From Pseudomonas sp. MRSN 12121 (lineage in GTDB: Bacteria > Pseudomonadota > Gammaproteobacteria > Pseudomonadales > Pseudomonadaceae), in assembly GCF_000931465.1 (NCBI RefSeq), contig NZ_CP010892.1:2046001-2110000 (forward strand): a DNA stretch of 64,000 bases, read 5' to 3'. The translations under genes were made by a program, and so were the position numbers. The notes below the pieces were generated by a model that saw only the letters and a list, made by a program, of their open reading frames with translations, ran no database searches and was not told the origin of the DNA. This document shows, piece by piece, positions 49,673-58,237 of the stretch. Every line of letters begins with the position of its first letter. Position 1 is the stretch's first letter.

Positions 49673-50263
49673 TTGAATAAAGCCCAATCGCTATCCACGC
49701 GCTATGACCCCCGTGAGCTCTCTGACGAGGAGTTGGTTGCGCGTTCGCACACGGAGCTGTTTCACGTAACGCGTGCGTATGAAGAGTTGATGCGACGCTA
49801 TCAGCGAACCCTCTTCAACGTTTGTGCGCGTTATTTGGGGAACGATCGTGACGCGGACGATGTCTGTCAGGAGGTGATGTTGAAGGTGCTGTATGGCCTG
49901 AAGAACTTCGAGGGGAAATCGAAGTTCAAGACATGGCTCTATAGCATCACGTACAACGAATGCATCACTCAGTACCGGAAAGAACGGCGAAAGCGTCGGT
50001 TGATGGATGCGTTAAGTCTTGATCCCCTTGAGGAAGCGTCTGAAGAAAAGGCGCCGAAACCTGAGGAGAAGGGCGGGCTTGACCGCTGGTTGGTGCATGT
50101 GAACCCGATTGATCGGGAAATTCTGGTGCTACGTTTTGTCGCAGAGCTGGAATTTCAGGAGATCGCAGACATCATGCACATGGGGTTGAGTGCTACGAAA
50201 ATGCGGTACAAGCGTGCGCTTGATAAATTGCGTGAGAAATTTGCAGGCATTGCTGAAACTTAG
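49673..50263 (+). CDS. sigX: ECF sigma factor SigX
   Basis: 196 aa, TTG start (MNKAQSLSTRYDPRELSDEE). Region 2 RYQRTLFNVCARYLGNDRDA and DDVCQEVMLKVLYGLKNFEG, region 4 LEFQEIADIMHMGLSATKMR. Nearly identical to P. aeruginosa SigX from memory. Controls oprF and membrane lipid/envelope genes. No anti-sigma factor gene follows, as is usual for SigX; cmpX may take part in its control. Confidence 0.96.
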   Translation: MNKAQSLSTRYDPRELSDEELVARSHTELFHVTRAYEELMRRYQRTLFNVCARYLGNDRDADDVCQEVMLKVLYGLKNFEGKSKFKTWLYSITYNECITQYRKERRKRRLMDALSLDPLEEASEEKAPKPEEKGGLDRWLVHVNPIDREILVLRFVAELEFQEIADIMHMGLSATKMRYKRALDKLREKFAGIAET

Positions 50264-50289
50264 TTCGGCGCAAATATCTCTTACGTCTA

Positions 50290-50311
50290 GGTAAGTTCTG
50301 ATAGACTTACC
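50290..50311 (+). promoter_or_regulatory. hairpin/inverted repeat upstream of oprF
   Basis: GGTAAGT-tctgatag-ACTTACC in the 107-bp sigX-oprF gap. No U-run follows, so it is more likely a stabilising 3' end for sigX or part of the oprF promoter region than a terminator. A TTGTCC...TACAAT pair further down (50319-50348) is oddly spaced, and ECF promoter elements could not be fixed. Confidence 0.4.
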
Positions 50312-50370
50312 GCCGAGTTGTCCCCCGGTATGTGGGACTGCTTTACAATCACCAGATGGGGATTTAACGG

Positions 50371-51357
50371 ATGAAACTGAAAAACACCTTGGGCATTGCC
50401 ATTGGTTCTATTGTTGCCGTGACTTCGTTCGGCGTTCTGGCGCAAGGCCAAGGCGCGGTCGAGGGTGAACTGTTTTACAAAAAACAGTACAACGACAGCG
50501 TTAAGCACATCGAAGACGGCTTCAACCCAGGCGCCCGCATCGGCTACTTCCTGACCGATGACCTGTCGTTGGACCTGAACTACGACAAAACCAACCACAC
50601 CCGTTCGAACGACGGCACTGGCAACCAGAAGATCAAGGGTGACACCGGCAGCCTGCTGGCTACCTACCACTTCGGTCAGGCTGGCGTAGACTCCCTGCGT
50701 CCATACGTTTCGGGTGGTTTCGGTCACCAGAGCCGTACCAACGTACAGGCTGACGGCCACAGCGGTCGCGACCAGTCGACCCTGGCTATCGTTGGTACCG
50801 GTGTTAAGTACTACTTCACCGACAACCTGTTCGCTCGTGCCGGCGTTGAAGCCGACTACGCAATGGACAACGGCAAGTGGGACTACTCCGCTCTGGTTGG
50901 TCTGGGTGTGAACTTCGGCGGCAACGCTGGCAAGGTCGCTCCAGCTCCTGCTCCAGTTCCGGAGCCAACTCCAGAGCCAGAAGCTCCGGTTGCTGAAGTT
51001 GTTCGCGTTGAGCTGGACGTCAAGTTCGACTTCGACAAGTCGGTCGTGAAGCCTAACAGCTACGCTGACATCAAGAACCTGGCTGACTTCATGAAGCAGT
51101 ACCCACAGACCACCACCGTTGTTGAAGGTCACACTGACTCCGTCGGTCCTGACGCTTACAACCAGAAACTGTCTGAGCGTCGTGCAAACGCCGTTAAGCA
51201 AGTTCTGACCAGCCAGTACGGTGTTGAGTCGAGCCGCGTTCAATCCGTCGGCTACGGTGAGTCCCGCCCAGTTGCTGACAACGCAACTGAAGCTGGCCGC
51301 GCTGTAAACCGTCGCGTAGAAGCGCAGGTTGAAGCACAAGCTCAACAAGCTCAGTAA
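50371..51357 (+). CDS. oprF: major outer-membrane porin OprF
   Basis: 328 aa. Signal peptide to about residue 24 (GVLA before QGQG), eight-stranded OmpA-like barrel (to ~185), a Pro/Glu hinge (APAPAPVPEPTPEPEAP), then the OmpA peptidoglycan-binding domain with VVEGHTDSVGPDAYNQKLSE. No cysteine at all, so the four-Cys insert of P. aeruginosa OprF is missing, as in fluorescent species. Codon use is the extreme type of highly expressed genes. Downstream of sigX. Confidence 0.97.
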   Translation: MKLKNTLGIAIGSIVAVTSFGVLAQGQGAVEGELFYKKQYNDSVKHIEDGFNPGARIGYFLTDDLSLDLNYDKTNHTRSNDGTGNQKIKGDTGSLLATYHFGQAGVDSLRPYVSGGFGHQSRTNVQADGHSGRDQSTLAIVGTGVKYYFTDNLFARAGVEADYAMDNGKWDYSALVGLGVNFGGNAGKVAPAPAPVPEPTPEPEAPVAEVVRVELDVKFDFDKSVVKPNSYADIKNLADFMKQYPQTTTVVEGHTDSVGPDAYNQKLSERRANAVKQVLTSQYGVESSRVQSVGYGESRPVADNATEAGRAVNRRVEAQVEAQAQQAQ

Positions 51358-51375
51358 TCTGTAGCTTGCAGCTTT

Positions 51376-51403
51376 GAAAAACCCGGCCTCGGCCGGGTTT
51401 TTC
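51376..51403. terminator. bidirectional terminator oprF/cobA
   Basis: AAAAACCCGGC-ctc-GCCGGGTTTTT, symmetric A and T runs, between the convergent genes. Confidence 0.9.
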
Positions 51404-51434
51404 TTTGTCTGCGATTTGCGTGAAGAGACGCGGA

Positions 51435-52184
51435 TCAGGCCGACTTGGCCGTCCCGCAAAGCGCAGCCAGTTGTGCGCCATACGCAGCGACTTCGCCAAC
51501 GACCAGGATGGCCGGGCTTTTGAGTCCGAAGGCCTGGGCATCATCGCGCAGGGTGTCCAGGGTGCTTCGGCATAGCCGCTGCTCGGGCAGGGACGCGTTC
51601 TCGATCATGGCCACCGGTGTTTGCGGCGCCAGCCCTCCGGCGACCAGCTGTTCACGGATTTCCGCCAGTTTGGCCACCCCCATGTAAATCACCAGCGTCG
51701 TGCCGCTTTGCGCCAGGGCCTGCCAGTTCAGGCTGCTGTCATCCTGGGTATGGGCGGTGATCAGGGTGACGCCACGGGCGATACCGCGCAGGGTCAGCGG
51801 GATGCCGCATTGAGTCGCTCCGGCCAAGCCGGCGGTGATGCCATTCACCAATTCCACGTCGATTCCCCTTTCCTGCAGCCACTGCGCTTCCTCGCCGCCG
51901 CGGCCAAAGATGCACGGATCACCGCCCTTGAGGCGCACCACGCACTTGTCTTGCCGGGCGTAGCGCAGCATCAGCCGGTGAATGAACGCCTGGGGCGTCG
52001 AGCGACAGCCTCCGCGTTTGCCTACGGCAATGACCCGCGCCTGCGGGCAGTGTTCCAGCACCGCCGGATTCACCAGGTCGTCGATCAGCACCACGTCGGC
52101 ACCGCCCAGGGCTCGCACGGCCTTGAGGGTCAGCAGTTCAGGATCGCCAGGGCCCGCGCCCACCAGCCAGACTTTTGTGCTCAT
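51435..52184 (-). CDS. cobA: uroporphyrinogen-III C-methyltransferase
   Basis: 249 aa SUMT. Methylates uroporphyrinogen III at C2 and C7, first step to siroheme and cobalamin. Motifs: VGAGPGDPELLTLKAVRALG near the N-terminus, VRLKGGDPCIFGRGGEEAQW and GITAGLAGATQCGIPLT. Its place at the end of the nitrate operon fits the siroheme demand of nitrite/sulfite reduction. 10 bp after nasA. Confidence 0.93.
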   Translation of the reverse strand: MSTKVWLVGAGPGDPELLTLKAVRALGGADVVLIDDLVNPAVLEHCPQARVIAVGKRGGCRSTPQAFIHRLMLRYARQDKCVVRLKGGDPCIFGRGGEEAQWLQERGIDVELVNGITAGLAGATQCGIPLTLRGIARGVTLITAHTQDDSSLNWQALAQSGTTLVIYMGVAKLAEIREQLVAGGLAPQTPVAMIENASLPEQRLCRSTLDTLRDDAQAFGLKSPAILVVGEVAAYGAQLAALCGTAKSA

Positions 52185-52194
52185 GTTTATTTCC

Positions 52195-54912
52195 TCACAG
52201 AGGGATTGCGACGGGCTGTGCCGAGGTGGCCAGCAGACGTTTTATTTCGGGGACGCAGGAGCCGCATTGAGTGCCACAGCCCAGTTCCTGTTTCAGGCCG
52301 TCCAGGTCCAGGCCGCGGGAAATCCCGGCACAGACCGCGCTCTGGCTGACGTTCTTGCAGTTGCACAAGGTCTTGCCGGTCGTGGCGATCAGCCCGACCG
52401 CTGCCGGCGGAGTGCTTATCGGCGCCAGTAGCCAGCGCCGCAATTGCTCGTCGGCCTCGCCTTCCAGCCACAGGTTCCGCAACCAGTGCTGGGCCAGGGT
52501 TTCACCGGCCAGGCGGATGGCGGTGATTCGCCCCTGATCGAGGCGTACCCGTTTGCCGATGGCGCGCCGGGGATCGTCATAGGCCAGGACCGGGCCTGCG
52601 CTGAGCCCCAGCAACTGGTCGATATCCTCGATCAATTGTGGTGCCGCAGGCTCGGGATTGGCCGCGCGCAGCAGCAGGGCCGGGCGATCGCGCCCGGCCA
52701 GGCTCAGGCTGACATAGGCGAAGCTTTCGCAGAGTGGGCGCAGGGCCTCGAAGTGCTGTTGTACGTTGCCTTCGATCAGGACGAACAGCTGCCATGGCAG
52801 GTGCACCGGTTCCAGGCGGACACCGCTGTGCTTGAGTTCCGGCTGCTTGGACAACGGGTCGAAGGCCGGTTGGGTCACGGCGTTGATGCCGCCCTTGAGA
52901 AAACGATCGCCCCAATGCATCGGCAGAAAAGCCTGGCCCGGGCGTACGCTGTCGTCGTCGGTCACGGCGACGATCACGCTGCCGCGACGGCTTTTCAGCG
53001 ATACCAGGTCGCCGGGTTTCAGGTTCTGGTGGCGCAGTTCGTCCGGATGCAGGCCCAGGACCGCTTCGCTCACATGTCCGAACAGCTGGGCCGCGGTGCC
53101 GGTGCGGCTCATGCCGTGCCATTGATCGCGCAGGCGGCCGGTGATCAGGGTCAGGGGGAATCGCGCGTCCCGCTGTTCCTTGGCCGCCCGGTACGGGTCG
53201 CTGATGAAATGCGCCCGCCCGCTGGCGGTCGGAAAGCGGCCGTCAACGTACAGCCGTGGTGTTCCTTGCCCGGCACCGGCGGGGAGAGGCCATTGCTGTG
53301 GGCCCAACCGGTCGATCAGCGCGTGACTGATGCCGCACAGGTCCAGGTCGCGACCGCGGGTCAGCCATTTGTACTCTTCGAACACCTGTGCCGGCGTATC
53401 CAGGGCGAACAGGCTCGGCCGGCCCGGACGCAGGCGTCGTTCCAGGCGTCGGGCGAAGTCCAGGGTAATGGCCCAGTCCGCCCGTGCTTCGCCGGGGGCG
53501 GCCACGGCGCGGCGCACATGGGAGATGCGCCGTTCCGAGTTGGTCACGCTGCCTTCCTTCTCGCCCCAGCTGGCGGCGGGCAGCAGCAGGTCGGCGAACG
53601 CCGCGGTCTCGGTGGTGCGGAAGGCCTCTTGCAGGACCACGAACGGGCAGGCCAGCAACGCCTCGCGCACGGCGTTCTGGTCGGGCAGCGATTGCGCCGG
53701 GTTGGTGCAGGCGATCCACAGCGCCTTGATCTTGCCGCCGCGCAATTGCTCGAACAGTTCGATGGCGCTCAGGCCGGGGTTGGCCGGCAACTGCTCGACT
53801 CCCCAATAGGCCGCGACTTCGGCCCGGTGTTGCGCATTGGCCGCGTCGCGATGCCCCGGCAGCAGGTTCGACAGGCTCCCGGTTTCCCGGCCACCCATGG
53901 CATTCGGCTGGCCGGTGAGGGAGAAGGGGCCGGCCCCTGGGCGGCCGATCTGTCCGGTGGCCAGGTGCAGGTTGATCAGCGCGCTGTTCTTTGCGCTGCC
54001 GGCGCTGGACTGGTTCAGCCCCATGCACCACAGCGACAGGAAGCTCGGCGAGGTGCCGACCCATTCGGCGCACTGGCGCAACTGCGCGACGCTGATGCCG
54101 CACAGTTGCGCGACCCTGTGCGGGCTGTAGTCGTGGACCAGGTCCTTGAGTTCGGCGAAACCCTCGGTATGGGCCGCGATGAAATCGCGATCGATCCAGT
54201 CCTGCCACAGCAGCAGGTGCAGGATGCCGTGGAACAGCGCGACGTCGGTGCCGGGCAGGATCGCCAGGTGCAGGTCGGCCAGTTCGCAGGTGTCGGTGCG
54301 CCGCGGGTCGATGACGATCACTTTCATCTGTGGCCGCAGGCGCTTGGCCTGCTCCAGGCGCCGGAACAGCACCGGGTGGGCATAGGCCATGTTGCTGCCG
54401 ACGATCATCACGCAGTCGCTCAGCTCGATGTCTTCGTAGCTGCAGGGCGGTGCGTCGGCGCCCAGGCTGCGCTTGTAGCCGACCACCGCCGAGGACATGC
54501 ACAGCCGCGAATTGCTGTCGATATTGTTGGTGCCCACCAGGGCCCGGGCCAGCTTGTTGAAGGCGTAGTAATCCTCGGTGAGCAGTTGCCCGGAGATGTA
54601 GAAGGCCACGCTGTCCGGGCCGTGCTCGGCGATGGTCTCGGCGAACACGTTGGCCGCATGTTCCAGGGCGCTGTCCCAATCCGTGCGGGCGCGGGCCAGG
54701 GCCTTGCCCAGGCGCAGCTCCGGGTACAGGGCGCGTGCGGCGAGGTCGCCGGTCAGGTGCAGGGTGGAGCCCTTGCTGCACAGTTTGCCGTGGTTGGCCG
54801 GGTGGCTCGGGTCGCCGGTCACGCCAAGAATGCGTTCGCCGTCGTGCTCGATCAGCACGCCACAGCCAACGCCGCAGTAGCAGCAGGTCGAGGCGGTCGT
54901 CTGGCTTTTCAT
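52195..54912 (-). CDS. nasA: assimilatory nitrate reductase catalytic subunit
   Basis: 905 aa molybdopterin enzyme from the ATG at 54912; the frame is open further but overlaps the FAD gene. N-terminal [4Fe-4S] motif CCYCGVGCGVLIEHDG ... KLCSKG; Mo-bis-MGD domains (SNMAYAHPVLFRRLEQAKRL, WCMGLNQSSAGSAKNSALIN, TGQIGRPGAGPFSLTGQPNA); C-terminal BFD-like [2Fe-2S] domain (LCNCKNVSQSAVCAGISRGL, CGTQCGSCVPEIKRLL). Reduces nitrate to nitrite in the cytoplasm with electrons from the FAD partner upstream. Start overlaps that gene by 4 bp. Confidence 0.94.
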   Translation of the reverse strand: MKSQTTASTCCYCGVGCGVLIEHDGERILGVTGDPSHPANHGKLCSKGSTLHLTGDLAARALYPELRLGKALARARTDWDSALEHAANVFAETIAEHGPDSVAFYISGQLLTEDYYAFNKLARALVGTNNIDSNSRLCMSSAVVGYKRSLGADAPPCSYEDIELSDCVMIVGSNMAYAHPVLFRRLEQAKRLRPQMKVIVIDPRRTDTCELADLHLAILPGTDVALFHGILHLLLWQDWIDRDFIAAHTEGFAELKDLVHDYSPHRVAQLCGISVAQLRQCAEWVGTSPSFLSLWCMGLNQSSAGSAKNSALINLHLATGQIGRPGAGPFSLTGQPNAMGGRETGSLSNLLPGHRDAANAQHRAEVAAYWGVEQLPANPGLSAIELFEQLRGGKIKALWIACTNPAQSLPDQNAVREALLACPFVVLQEAFRTTETAAFADLLLPAASWGEKEGSVTNSERRISHVRRAVAAPGEARADWAITLDFARRLERRLRPGRPSLFALDTPAQVFEEYKWLTRGRDLDLCGISHALIDRLGPQQWPLPAGAGQGTPRLYVDGRFPTASGRAHFISDPYRAAKEQRDARFPLTLITGRLRDQWHGMSRTGTAAQLFGHVSEAVLGLHPDELRHQNLKPGDLVSLKSRRGSVIVAVTDDDSVRPGQAFLPMHWGDRFLKGGINAVTQPAFDPLSKQPELKHSGVRLEPVHLPWQLFVLIEGNVQQHFEALRPLCESFAYVSLSLAGRDRPALLLRAANPEPAAPQLIEDIDQLLGLSAGPVLAYDDPRRAIGKRVRLDQGRITAIRLAGETLAQHWLRNLWLEGEADEQLRRWLLAPISTPPAAVGLIATTGKTLCNCKNVSQSAVCAGISRGLDLDGLKQELGCGTQCGSCVPEIKRLLATSAQPVAIPL

Positions 54913-56150
54913 CGGTCGGCATCCCCCAGGGCCTGCTCCATGCCACTTGAGCCGCCGAACATCAGGTGGTCGCGGATTTCGCCGATGGCGTGCTTCTCGC
55001 GGATCTGCCGGAAGTACCAGCCGCCGTCGGCGGTGTCGCCGTACAGGCAGGCGCCGACCAGCACGTCGTCCTTGATCACCAGCTTTTTGTACACGCCGCC
55101 GATGGGATCGGAGAGGGTGATGGTCTCGGTGCCTTCGCCGCCCATGAAATCGCCGGCGGAGAACAGGTCGATGCCGGTGACTTTCAGCTTGGTCGAGGTC
55201 ACCGAGCCCTGGTAGCGGGCGAAGCCCAGTTGCGCCAGGTGGTTGGCGCAGACCTTGGCCTGCTCGAACAGCGGGGCCATCAGGCCATAGGCAATGCCGC
55301 GGTGGCTGGCGCATTCGCCGATCGCGTAGATGCGCGGGTCGTTGGTTTGCAGGGTGTCGTTGACCAGGATCCCGCGGCTGCAAGGCAAGCCGGCGCGTTC
55401 CGCCAGTTCGGTATTGGGGCGGATGCCGGCGGCCATCACCACCAGGTCGGCGGGAATGACGTCGCCATGCTTGAACTGCACCGAGCCGACCCGGCCATTG
55501 CCCGCGTCATGCAGGGCCTGGGTCTGTTCGCCGAGGCGGAATTTCAGGCCGCGGCTTTCCAGGGCGCTTTGCAGCAACTGGCCGCTGGTCTGGTCCAGTT
55601 GCCGATCCAGCAGCCATTCGCCGATGTGCACCACGGTCACGTCCATGCCGCGCAGCATCAGGCCGTTGGCGGCTTCCAGGCCGAGCAGCCCGCCGCCGAT
55701 GACCACTGCGTGCTGGTGGGTCTTGGCGGTATCGATCATCGCCTGGGTGTCGGCGATGTCGCGGTAGCCGATCACCCCCCGCAGGTCGTTGCCGGGAATC
55801 GGCAGGATGAACGGGGTCGAACCGGTGGCGATCAGCAGGCGGTCGTATGCGGCTTCGCTGCCGTCTTCGGCGATTACACGGCGCCTGGTGCGGTCGATCT
55901 GCACCACCTTGCGGTTGAGCAGCAGCTTGATGCCGTTTTCCTGGTACCAGCCAAGGTCGTTGAGCACGATCTCTTCGAAGGTCTGTTCGCCGGCCAGCAC
56001 CGGGGACAGCAGGATGCGGTTGTAGTTGGCGTGGGGTTCGGCGCCGAAGACCGTGATCTCGTATAGCTCGTCGCTCAGCTTGAGCAGTTCCTCCAGGGTG
56101 CGGACCCCGGCCATGCCGTTGCCGATCATCACCAGCTTGAGTTTTTTCAT
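54909..56150 (-). CDS. NAD(P)H:FAD oxidoreductase, electron donor of nitrate reductase (NirB N-terminal-like)
   Basis: 413 aa from the ATG at 56150. Pyridine nucleotide-disulfide oxidoreductase: FAD site VMIGNGMAGVRTLEELLKL, ATGSTPFILPIPGND, NADH site VVIGGGLLGLEAANGLMLRG, and IYAIGECASHRG. It is like the first 400 residues of NirB but stops before the BFD and siroheme parts. This matches the stand-alone donor subunit of NasA (NasC in Klebsiella). Coupled to nasA by an ATGA overlap, preceded by a sigma-54/ANTAR leader. Confidence 0.85.
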   Translation of the reverse strand: MKKLKLVMIGNGMAGVRTLEELLKLSDELYEITVFGAEPHANYNRILLSPVLAGEQTFEEIVLNDLGWYQENGIKLLLNRKVVQIDRTRRRVIAEDGSEAAYDRLLIATGSTPFILPIPGNDLRGVIGYRDIADTQAMIDTAKTHQHAVVIGGGLLGLEAANGLMLRGMDVTVVHIGEWLLDRQLDQTSGQLLQSALESRGLKFRLGEQTQALHDAGNGRVGSVQFKHGDVIPADLVVMAAGIRPNTELAERAGLPCSRGILVNDTLQTNDPRIYAIGECASHRGIAYGLMAPLFEQAKVCANHLAQLGFARYQGSVTSTKLKVTGIDLFSAGDFMGGEGTETITLSDPIGGVYKKLVIKDDVLVGACLYGDTADGGWYFRQIREKHAIGEIRDHLMFGGSSGMEQALGDADR

Positions 56151-56325
56151 GTCGATCTCCGCGTAGACAGGCTGCCGCTCACGGTGGGCCGGGCCTGGCT
56201 CGATAAACGTTGCGCAAACAAAAAAGGCGCCTCGCCAGTTGCCTGGTGAGGACGCCTTTGTCCGGTCCCGTTCTCTCGGGAATACCCACCCTTCGTCGTT
56301 GAAGGCCGGGTGGTATGTGCTGTGG
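56151..56325 (-). promoter_or_regulatory. NasT-responsive antiterminator leader of the reductase operon
   Basis: Leader RNA (minus) has, in order: hairpin CCTTC-AACGAC-GAAGG (56290-56305), hairpin TCCCG-AGAGAA-CGGGA (56266-56281), hairpin GGAC-AAAGGC-GTCC (56250-56263). All loops are six bases with A at position 1 and G at 4, the ANTAR binding signature. The third shares bases with the 5' arm of an intrinsic terminator (56220-56257, GGCGTCCTCACC / GGCGAGGCGCC then TTTTTT), so it can exclude it. Sixty-nine bases then lead to the start. Confidence 0.85.
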
Positions 56326-56334
56326 GGAGAGTCA

Positions 56335-56352
56335 ATGCAGCGCTTGTGCCAA
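56335..56352 (-). promoter_or_regulatory. sigma-54 promoter of the nitrate reductase operon
   Basis: On the minus strand TTGGCAC-AAGCGC-TGCAT: GG and GC spaced by 10 bases, close to consensus TGGCACG-N4-TTGCW. The predicted start near 56325 is just before the hexaloop leader. NtrC dependence is expected from sigma-54 use. Confidence 0.8.
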
Positions 56353-56559
56353 GTTGCGCCAACCACGGTTTCAGTGCAGGCGCGGCGGTTTTCGGGCGTG
56401 GCGAGGGCAAAACCGCACCGATTCAAAGCGCCTTGCCCATTTGCGGAGCATCTGTGTGGTCTGCCAGACCCACAGGGTCGTCTGGCCTGGCGACCGCGGA
56501 GTTCCGTAAACCTGGCCACTCGACCTGCATGATTCACACCGTCGTTTGGCTTGGGGCTG
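56353..56559. other. gap between reductase leader and kinase gene
   Basis: About 200 bp upstream of the sigma-54 promoter and after the kinase stop. No gene seen. Upstream activator (NtrC-like) sites are expected here; two GTGGTT/GGCGCAACT-type stretches are visible but no clear GCACC-N9-GGTGC pair. Confidence 0.35.
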
Positions 56560-58230
56560 TCAGTGATGCAGGAACAGGTAGAGCAACAACAGGTTGAGCA
56601 GCAGCGAGGCCAGTGCCAGGGTGCGCCAGACCTTCAGCGGTTCGCGTTCCAGCAGTGGGCGAGGGCGGACGCTGAGGCTGCGGCGCTCGCCCTGTTCGAG
56701 GACCAGCAGCCACTCTTCGGCGGTTTCGTAGCGCTGCGCCGGATCGGCCTGCAACGCGCGGTCCAGGCTCTGTTCGAGCCAGTCCGGCAGGTCCGGCCGA
56801 TAGCGGCTGGCGCTGATTGGCGTGGTGAAGCGCGGTCGCTGGAAGGCTTCGATTTCGCCGTAGGGAAAATGTCCGGTCAGCAGCCGATACAGGGTCACAC
56901 CCACGGCATAGAGATCTTGCCGGGGGCACGGCGCCGCGCCGCCGAAGGCTTCCGGGGCGATATAGCTCGGGGTGCCGGGCAGCAGGTGCGCCTGGTCTTC
57001 CGACAGGCCCGGGCAATAGGCCAGGCCGAAATCCAGCAGGCGCAGTTCGCCGTCGTCGCCGAGCAGCAGGTTTTCCGGCTTGATGTCGCGGTGCAGGATC
57101 TGCCGCCGGTGCAGCAGGCCCACGGCGCGCAGCAGGCGCTCGGCCAGGTCCTGCCATTGCGGCAGCGGCAGGGGGCCCTGTTGCTTCAGCGAGTCGGCCA
57201 GGGTGATGCCCGGGTATTCGCGCATCACGTAATACAGGTGCTGGCGGGCGGTCGCGGCATGCACTTCGGGAAAGTGCCGGCCGGCCACCCGGCGCAGGAA
57301 CCACTCTTCCGACAGCAGCGATTGCCCGGCCTGGTGATCGTTGTGCAGGTGGCCGGGCAGGGTTTTCAGCAACCAGGGTTGTCGCTGCGTGTCATGCACC
57401 CGGTACAACAGCGATTGCTGGCTGTGCCCGAGCACCTCGGTGACCCGCCAGCCCTCGAAGTCCTGGCCGGGCCTGAGGGCGGGCGGCAGCGGCCATTGCT
57501 GCAAGTGGATCAGCGCATCGCCAATGGAGCTTGCGCCCAGGGCGTCGACCCTTACCAGCAGCGCGCTGGCATTGTCCTGGCTACCGGCCAGGTGCGCGGC
57601 GCTGACCAGGGTCTGCACCGCGTCGTCGAGGTCGGGCTGATCGCGCAGGATGGCGGCGATGGCGGTGTCGCCCAGGGTGGCCCAGACCCCGTCGCTGAGC
57701 ATCAGGAAGCTTTCGTTCTCCCGCAATTCGCCGTCGAGGAAATCCACCACCAGGTGCTGGTCCAGGCCCAGCGCGCGCTTGAGCACATGCTGCATGCCGG
57801 GCTGGTCCCAGACATGATCGATGCTGATGCGTTGCAACTGCTCGGCGTGCCAGCGGTAGACCCGGCAGTCGCCGACATGGGCCAGGGTGAAGCGCCGGCC
57901 CCGCAGCACCAGGGCGCTGACTGTGGTCAGCAGCGGCTGGCCGCCGCCGTTGGCCTGCAGCCAGCGGTTCTGCGCCAGCAGCAGGCGTTCCAGGGCCTGG
58001 GCCACGGCCCAGGTTTCCGGGGTGGCGTAGTAATCCAGGGCCAGCGCCTGCAAGGTCGAGCGCGCGGCCAGGCCGCCGTCGGCGCACTGGCTGACGCCAT
58101 CGGCGATGGCGAACAGCAGGCCCTTGCTGGCGGCCAGGGCCGGTGCCGGGGTGACCAGGCGCAGGGCGTCCTGGTTTTCCGCGCGCGGGCCGATAGCGCT
58201 GGCCTGGGCGTGGCTCAGTCGCAGGCTCAT
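56560..58230 (-). CDS. bifunctional PP2C phosphatase / Ser-Thr kinase with C-terminal membrane anchor
   Basis: 556 aa. Residues ~1-240 are a PP2C domain (QDALRLVTPAPALAASKGLL, FAIADGVSQCADGG, LTLAHVGDCRVYRW, LMLSDGVWATLGD). Residues ~265-520 are a Hanks-type kinase: HRDIKPENLLLGDDGELRLL DFG, APE as YIAPEAFGG, no obvious canonical VAIK lysine strand but WLLKTLPG offers Lys. C-terminal helix (TLALASLLLNLLLLYLFLHH) anchors it. Located 7 bp after the nitrate transporter, so co-expressed with it; it probably tunes transporter or assimilation by phosphorylation. Same neighbour exists in P. aeruginosa. Confidence 0.9.
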   Translation of the reverse strand: MSLRLSHAQASAIGPRAENQDALRLVTPAPALAASKGLLFAIADGVSQCADGGLAARSTLQALALDYYATPETWAVAQALERLLLAQNRWLQANGGGQPLLTTVSALVLRGRRFTLAHVGDCRVYRWHAEQLQRISIDHVWDQPGMQHVLKRALGLDQHLVVDFLDGELRENESFLMLSDGVWATLGDTAIAAILRDQPDLDDAVQTLVSAAHLAGSQDNASALLVRVDALGASSIGDALIHLQQWPLPPALRPGQDFEGWRVTEVLGHSQQSLLYRVHDTQRQPWLLKTLPGHLHNDHQAGQSLLSEEWFLRRVAGRHFPEVHAATARQHLYYVMREYPGITLADSLKQQGPLPLPQWQDLAERLLRAVGLLHRRQILHRDIKPENLLLGDDGELRLLDFGLAYCPGLSEDQAHLLPGTPSYIAPEAFGGAAPCPRQDLYAVGVTLYRLLTGHFPYGEIEAFQRPRFTTPISASRYRPDLPDWLEQSLDRALQADPAQRYETAEEWLLVLEQGERRSLSVRPRPLLEREPLKVWRTLALASLLLNLLLLYLFLHH

Positions 58231-58237
58231 GGGAGCT

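Noticed and set aside
52444..55215. 923-codon open frame antisense to nasA
   Set aside because: Gln/Gly/Ala-rich shadow of a high-GC gene with all nitrate reductase motifs on the other strand.
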